NCBI RefSeq assembly: GCF_031450805.1
Contig: NZ_JARTVY010000001.1
Location: 558,001-622,000 of the forward strand
Length of the DNA: 64,000 nucleotides
Direction: 5' to 3'
Source: Caballeronia sp031450805
GTDB taxonomy: Bacteria > Pseudomonadota > Gammaproteobacteria > Burkholderiales > Burkholderiaceae
The position numbers and the translations under genes were made by a program. The notes under the pieces were generated by a model that was given only the letters and a program-made list of their open reading frames with translations, was not told where the DNA came from and did no database searches. Positions 60,415-64,000 of this stretch are shown here, in pieces; the first letter of the stretch is position 1; each line of letters begins with the position of its first letter.

Positions 60415-60580
60415 GTGTTCGTTTTCGGCTAAACGCTTGTCGCGGCTGGGATTTTTCGAAGTGCGGATGCGCGTGACGTCCGGGTTTCCGGAAATCGGGA
60501 ATGCGGTTGTCCGATGCTCTGGACGGCCTGAACTGCCAACCTTCTTTGATAGTCGTTTATCGTCGACGACTCGAAAGCCG

Positions 60581-60604
60581 AAAAAAAACCCACGTTACCG
60601 TGGG
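60581..60604 (-). terminator. Terminator of lipA
   Basis: CCCACG (60589-60594) pairs with CGTGGG (60599-60604) over TTAC, extended by A/T pairs. The A-run 60581-60588 gives eight T residues on the minus strand, 30 bp past the lipA stop. Confidence 0.9.
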
Positions 60605-60633
60605 TTTCCGTTCCTGCCCGAAGTGCACGTGCC

Positions 60634-61641
60634 TCAAACGACGCCAGCGCCGTGCGCCTGCACGTCTGCGTGATAGCTCGAGCGCACCATCGCGCCGACC
60701 GCCGCGTGCGTGAAGCCCATCTTGTAGGCTTCTTCCTCGTACATCTTGAACGTGTCCGGATGCACGTAAGCACGCACCGGCAAATGATGCTCGGACGGCT
60801 GCAAATACTGGCCGATCGTCAGCATGTCGACATCGTGAGCGCGCAGATCGCGCATCACCTGAAGAATCTCTTCTTCCGTTTCGCCGAGACCGACCATCAG
60901 GCCCGATTTCGTCGCGACTTCCGGATGCAGCGCCTTGAAGTCCTTCAGCAGCTTCAGCGAATGGTGATAGTCCGAACCCGGACGCGCTTCCTTGTAAAGA
61001 CGCGGCACCGTTTCGAGGTTGTGATTCATCACGTCGGGTGGCGCGGCCGTCAGGATATTGATCGCGCGATCCAGGCGCCCCCGGAAGTCCGGCGTCAGAA
61101 TCTCGATGCGCGTCTCTGGCGAATGCTCCCGTACCTGCCGGATGCATTCGACGAAATGCGCCGCGCCGCCGTCGCGCAGGTCGTCGCGATCGACGCTCGT
61201 GATGACCACGTACTTCAACTTGAGCGCGCCGATGGTCCGCGCGAGGTTGATCGGCTCTTCGGGATCGAGCGGATCGGGGCGGCCGTGGCCGACATCGCAA
61301 AACGGGCAGCGGCGCGTGCACTTGTCGCCCATGATCATGAACGTTGCCGTGCCTTTGCCGAAGCACTCGCCGATATTCGGGCAGCTCGCTTCTTCACACA
61401 CCGTATGCAGGTTGTGCTCGCGCAGAATCTGCTTGATTTCGTAGAACCGCGAATTGCCCGTCGCCGTGCGCACGCGAATCCAGTCCGGCTTCTTGAGCTT
61501 CTCGATCGGCACGACCTTGATCGGAATACGCGATGTCTTCGCCTGCGCTTTTTGCTTCGCGGTAGCGTCGTAGGCAGCGGGAGTGGGAACAGGCGCCGAT
61601 GAGGCGGCGTCGCCGGCCAGGTTTGCGGTTGCGTCAGTCAT
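60634..61641 (-). CDS. lipA: Lipoyl synthase
   Basis: A radical-SAM enzyme of 335 residues that inserts two sulfurs into octanoyl groups. The auxiliary cluster motif is CEEASCPNIGEC and the radical-SAM motif CTRRCPFC. RSSYHADVQA holds the conserved C-terminal RSSY Ser. The first 35 residues are an Ala-rich extension. Its start overlaps lipB by 8 bp, so the two are coupled. Confidence 0.97.
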   Translation of the reverse strand: MTDATANLAGDAASSAPVPTPAAYDATAKQKAQAKTSRIPIKVVPIEKLKKPDWIRVRTATGNSRFYEIKQILREHNLHTVCEEASCPNIGECFGKGTATFMIMGDKCTRRCPFCDVGHGRPDPLDPEEPINLARTIGALKLKYVVITSVDRDDLRDGGAAHFVECIRQVREHSPETRIEILTPDFRGRLDRAINILTAAPPDVMNHNLETVPRLYKEARPGSDYHHSLKLLKDFKALHPEVATKSGLMVGLGETEEEILQVMRDLRAHDVDMLTIGQYLQPSEHHLPVRAYVHPDTFKMYEEEAYKMGFTHAAVGAMVRSSYHADVQAHGAGVV

Positions 61642-62440
61642 TCGGTTGTCCGGTAGATGCAGCGAAACGGCTCGCGCCGTCTTGCGGTTGAGCGGCGGCG
61701 CCCTGCGAGCCGTCTATCTGGAGCGCCAGCCTTTCGGCGAGCGTGAGTGCTACGTCGCGCCAGCCGGCGGTGACGCCGAGCGTCGCCATGTCGACGGTTT
61801 CGAGTCCCGCGTAGCCGCACGGGTTGATCGCGAGGAACGGCCGCAGATCCATCTCCACGTTCAGGCTGACGCCGTGATAGCTGCACCCGTTGCGGATTTT
61901 GAGCCCGAGCGCGGCGATCTTCGCGCCCAGATGCGCCTCATGCAGACGAACGTTCGCGCCTTGCTGCGCCTGTTCCGCCGACGGCCGCGCGACGTAAATG
62001 CCGGGCGCGCCAGCCTTGCGGTCGGTCGCGAGATTATACGTCGCGAGCGTTTCGATGACGGCCTCTTCGATGCGCCGCACGAGTTCGCGCACCATCAGCT
62101 TGCGGCGGCGCAAGTCGAGCAGCAGGTACGCGACGATCTGCCCCGGGCCGTGATACGTGATCTGCCCGCCGCGATCCACCTTGACGAGCGGAATGCCGCT
62201 GTCGGCGAGCAACAGGTGCGCGGGATCGCCCGCGAGGCCGAGCGTGAAAACCTGCGGATGTTCGACGAGCCAGATTTCGTCGGGCGTATCGGGCGTGCGG
62301 GTGTCGGTGAACGCGCGCATCGCATCGAAACTTTCGCTGTACGGCTCGACGCCGCGCCAGCGTAAATGGACGCCGTGCAGCACGCCGACGGCGGCGTCGA
62401 AGGAAGTCTCGGGAAGGAAGTCAAGCGGCGTGGCGGACAT
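61634..62440 (-). CDS. lipB: Octanoyl-[acyl-carrier-protein] transferase
   Basis: It moves octanoyl from ACP to lipoyl domains, 268 residues. GGQITYHGPGQIVAYLLLDL is the family signature. RKAGAPGIYV holds the catalytic Lys and INPCGYAGLETVDMATLG the catalytic Cys. The C-terminal 35 residues are a Gln/Ala-rich tail. The ybeD fragment at the window end lies upstream, with a DUF2917 gene and a LysR gene between. Confidence 0.96.
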   Translation of the reverse strand: MSATPLDFLPETSFDAAVGVLHGVHLRWRGVEPYSESFDAMRAFTDTRTPDTPDEIWLVEHPQVFTLGLAGDPAHLLLADSGIPLVKVDRGGQITYHGPGQIVAYLLLDLRRRKLMVRELVRRIEEAVIETLATYNLATDRKAGAPGIYVARPSAEQAQQGANVRLHEAHLGAKIAALGLKIRNGCSYHGVSLNVEMDLRPFLAINPCGYAGLETVDMATLGVTAGWRDVALTLAERLALQIDGSQGAAAQPQDGASRFAASTGQPND

Positions 62441-62500
62441 GGTTCCGGTAGTTTACCGAAATCGCACCATGCCCGCCGGGAGTAGAAAGCGCGCAAGCCC

Positions 62501-62827
62501 TCAGACCGTGCGCCAGCCGGCGCGCAGGCGCTGCGCGAGCCGTTCGATGCCTGTCGATAGCCAGCGCATCGCGCGTTCGTCGCGGCGCGGGAGCATCGTG
62601 AAGACGACGCAGGCCGGCTTGTCGCCTTCCGCCGATAGCCACAGGCGTTCGCGGCTGCGCAGCTTCAGGCGATCGCCGGGCGCGAGCCAGTAGTCTTCGA
62701 TGTCGTCGCTGCGCGTCGCCCAGACCGGGCCGCCATGCACGGTGAGCCGCGTGCTGCGCGCGATGCGCATTGGCACGGTTTCGCCCGGCTTGATTTCGAA
62801 GGTGACGCTTGTCGATATTTCTCGCAT
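62501..62827 (-). CDS. DUF2917 protein
   Basis: A 108-residue cupin-like small protein. It has TFEIKPGETVPMRIARSTRL, the VHGGPVWATRSDDIEDYWLAPGD core (in part) and the LRSRERLWLSAEG strand, all typical of DUF2917. The function is unknown. I chose ATG 62827 (MREISTSV). It is divergent from the LysR gene across 122 bp, so it is a likely target of that regulator (inference). Confidence 0.8.
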   Translation of the reverse strand: MREISTSVTFEIKPGETVPMRIARSTRLTVHGGPVWATRSDDIEDYWLAPGDRLKLRSRERLWLSAEGDKPACVVFTMLPRRDERAMRWLSTGIERLAQRLRAGWRTV

Positions 62828-62949
62828 GATCCACTCCGCCAAGGAACGTTTCGATGACTACAATCCTAGGCGTGGCAAGGCATCCGGCAAAACGATCAAT
62901 TTTCACTGCTATGTGAGCCGAATTGACAAACGCATCGACATCGATCCAC

Positions 62950-63903
62950 ATGGACCTGCGCCAGCTCCCCGCACTGAATGCACTGCGCGCGTTCGAAGCC
63001 GCCGCGCGTCACGAGAGCTTTTCTCGCGCCGCCGATGAACTGTTCGTCACACACGGCGCGGTCAGCCACCAGATTCGCGCGCTTGAAGCCGAGCTTGCCG
63101 TCACGCTCTTCGCCCGCGACGGCAAGCGCGTGCGGCTCACCGACCGTGGCCGTCAGTACGCCGCCGACGTGCGCGCGGCGCTCGTTGCGCTCGCCGAATC
63201 GACGCGGCGCATCCGCGCAGGCGACCGCGACCGCCGGCTGGTGGTATCGACGATTCCCTCCTTCTCCGCGCGATGGCTGACCTCGCGCGTGGGCGGGTTC
63301 ATCGAAAAGCATCCCGAATTCGATCTCGAATTGCTGTCCACCAGTTCGCTCACGGACTTCAGCCGCGACGACGTCGACCTCGCCATCCGCTTCGGCTATG
63401 GCAAATATGCCGGCGTACACGCCGAACCTCTGCTCGACGAAGTGTTCTTCCCGGCCTGCTCGCCGCGCTTCAACGGCGGCGCGCTGCCGCGCACGCCCGC
63501 CGACCTGCCGAATTTGCAACTCCTTCGTTCGAGCGACGAACTCTGGCGGCCGTGGTTCGACGCAGCCGGTCTCCCCGACGTGCCCGAGCCGAAGCGCGGC
63601 GTCTTATATGAGGATTCGTCGAATCTGCTGCAGGCGGCCATCGACGGCCAGGGGATCGCGCTCGTGCGGCGCTCGCTCGCGATGCAGGAAGTGATCGCGG
63701 GAAGGCTGGTGCGGCTTTTCAACGTGGATGGTCCGAGCCCGTGGACCTATTTCTTCGTATGTCCGCCTGAATTGCTTGGAACGGCTCGCGTTCAGGCGTT
63801 TCGTGAATGGATTTTCGCGGAAGCGGAACAGTTCCGCCTGCTCTACGAGCGCACGCCCGCAGTGTGCGATGCGCCCGCAGGCGATCTCAGAGCACTACCT
63901 TGA
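62950..63903 (+). CDS. LysR-type regulator, GcvA-like
   Basis: A 317-residue regulator. The N-terminal helix-turn-helix is in LRAFEAAARHESFSRAADEL and THGAVSHQIRALEAEL. The effector domain has SFSARWLTSRVGGFIEKHPE and DLAIRFGYGKYAGVHAEPLL, as in the GcvA subgroup. I chose ATG 62950 (MDLRQLPAL). It is divergent from the DUF2917 gene, and its 3' end overlaps the convergent ybeD by 17 bp. Confidence 0.92.
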   Translation: MDLRQLPALNALRAFEAAARHESFSRAADELFVTHGAVSHQIRALEAELAVTLFARDGKRVRLTDRGRQYAADVRAALVALAESTRRIRAGDRDRRLVVSTIPSFSARWLTSRVGGFIEKHPEFDLELLSTSSLTDFSRDDVDLAIRFGYGKYAGVHAEPLLDEVFFPACSPRFNGGALPRTPADLPNLQLLRSSDELWRPWFDAAGLPDVPEPKRGVLYEDSSNLLQAAIDGQGIALVRRSLAMQEVIAGRLVRLFNVDGPSPWTYFFVCPPELLGTARVQAFREWIFAEAEQFRLLYERTPAVCDAPAGDLRALP

Positions 63904-64000
63904 CCATCGGATGACCGGTGAGCGCACGATAAATGTCGTCCAGATGCGCGCGATTCTGCGCGCGCACGGTGCACGTGAGCCCGGTGTAGTTGCCCCCCGA
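63887..64000 (-). CDS. ybeD: YbeD/DUF493 protein, 3' end only
   Basis: The last 37 codons of a gene that runs off the window. The translated end GNYTGLTCTVRAQNRAHLDD followed by IYRALTGHPMVKVVL matches the C-terminus of YbeD-like ACT-fold proteins, a family usually beside lipB. The stop is TGA at 63887-63889. Confidence 0.85.
   Translation of the reverse strand, partial: SGGNYTGLTCTVRAQNRAHLDDIYRALTGHPMVKVVL

Overview
The window is GC-rich chromosomal DNA of a betaproteobacterium, almost certainly Burkholderiaceae (Burkholderia / Paraburkholderia / Caballeronia type). I infer this from gene order and protein style: rplY-pth-hisC-ferredoxin-coaD-rsmD-ftsY, a caa3/aa3 oxidase locus of betaproteobacterial layout, the beta-type gshA-gshB pair, and a ptsM-ptsH-ptsI set without a dedicated permease. 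It is mostly core genome. I see no insertion sequence, prophage, CRISPR array, rRNA or tRNA.

Layout. 1-7.3 kb: translation and targeting genes (rplY, pth, hisC, ferredoxin, coaD, rsmD, ftsY), interrupted at 2.9-4.5 kb by a small accessory patch (OB-fold remnant, MASE1-like membrane protein, MarR-like regulator, heptamer repeat). 7.3-13.7 kb: a three-gene FAH / maleylacetoacetate isomerase / LysE operon, ybiB, leuA behind a leucine-codon leader, an NTF2-like protein and PagL. 14-15 kb: rpoH behind a perfect CIRCE operator. 15.1-22.1 kb: a complete N-acetylglucosamine PTS operon (nagA, SIS-type deaminase, fused EIIA-HPr-EI, NagE) with its promoter and a long leader. 22.4-24.7 kb: a MarR-GNAT fusion regulator, metQ and a YciI protein. 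24.7-35.2 kb: the cytochrome c oxidase locus, running DUF2244, ctaC (with an OmpA domain), ctaD, a small assembly protein, ctaG, DUF2970, ctaE, SURF1, an SCO-like protein, ctaA, ctaB, SCO1. 35.4-44.1 kb: bioC, comF, trmL, a macrodomain gene, gpsA, secB, grxC, a rhodanese, gpmA, ctpA and moeB. 44.1-46.9 kb: ptsI, ptsH and EIIA-Man. 47.1-49.4 kb: gshA-gshB. 49.7-53.9 kb: glnK-amtB behind a sigma-54 site, ubiK and comM. 54 kb: an AT-richer gap with facing DnaA boxes. 54.2-60.6 kb: a lipoprotein, a TlpA-like thioredoxin and dctA-dctB-dctD with a sigma-54 site in front of dctA. 60.6-64 kb: lipA, lipB, a DUF2917 protein, a LysR regulator and the 3' end of ybeD.

How they work together. Two separate phosphotransfer chains lie here. 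One is a self-contained GlcNAc system in which a single polypeptide supplies EIIA, HPr and EI to NagE. The other is a general EI/HPr/EIIA-Man chain with no permease, probably regulatory. The cta locus carries both the oxidase subunits and the heme A and copper insertion machinery. Nitrogen (glnK-amtB) and C4-dicarboxylate (dctA) uptake each show a candidate sigma-54 promoter, and DctB/DctD beside dctA supply the cognate activator. The strongest non-coding observations are the leuA leader with four CTA codons, the perfect CIRCE at rpoH, the two sigma-54 sites and the DnaA-box pair. I did not find a clearly new multi-gene system. The best candidates for something undescribed are the accessory patch at 2.9-4.5 kb and the DnaA-box gap.
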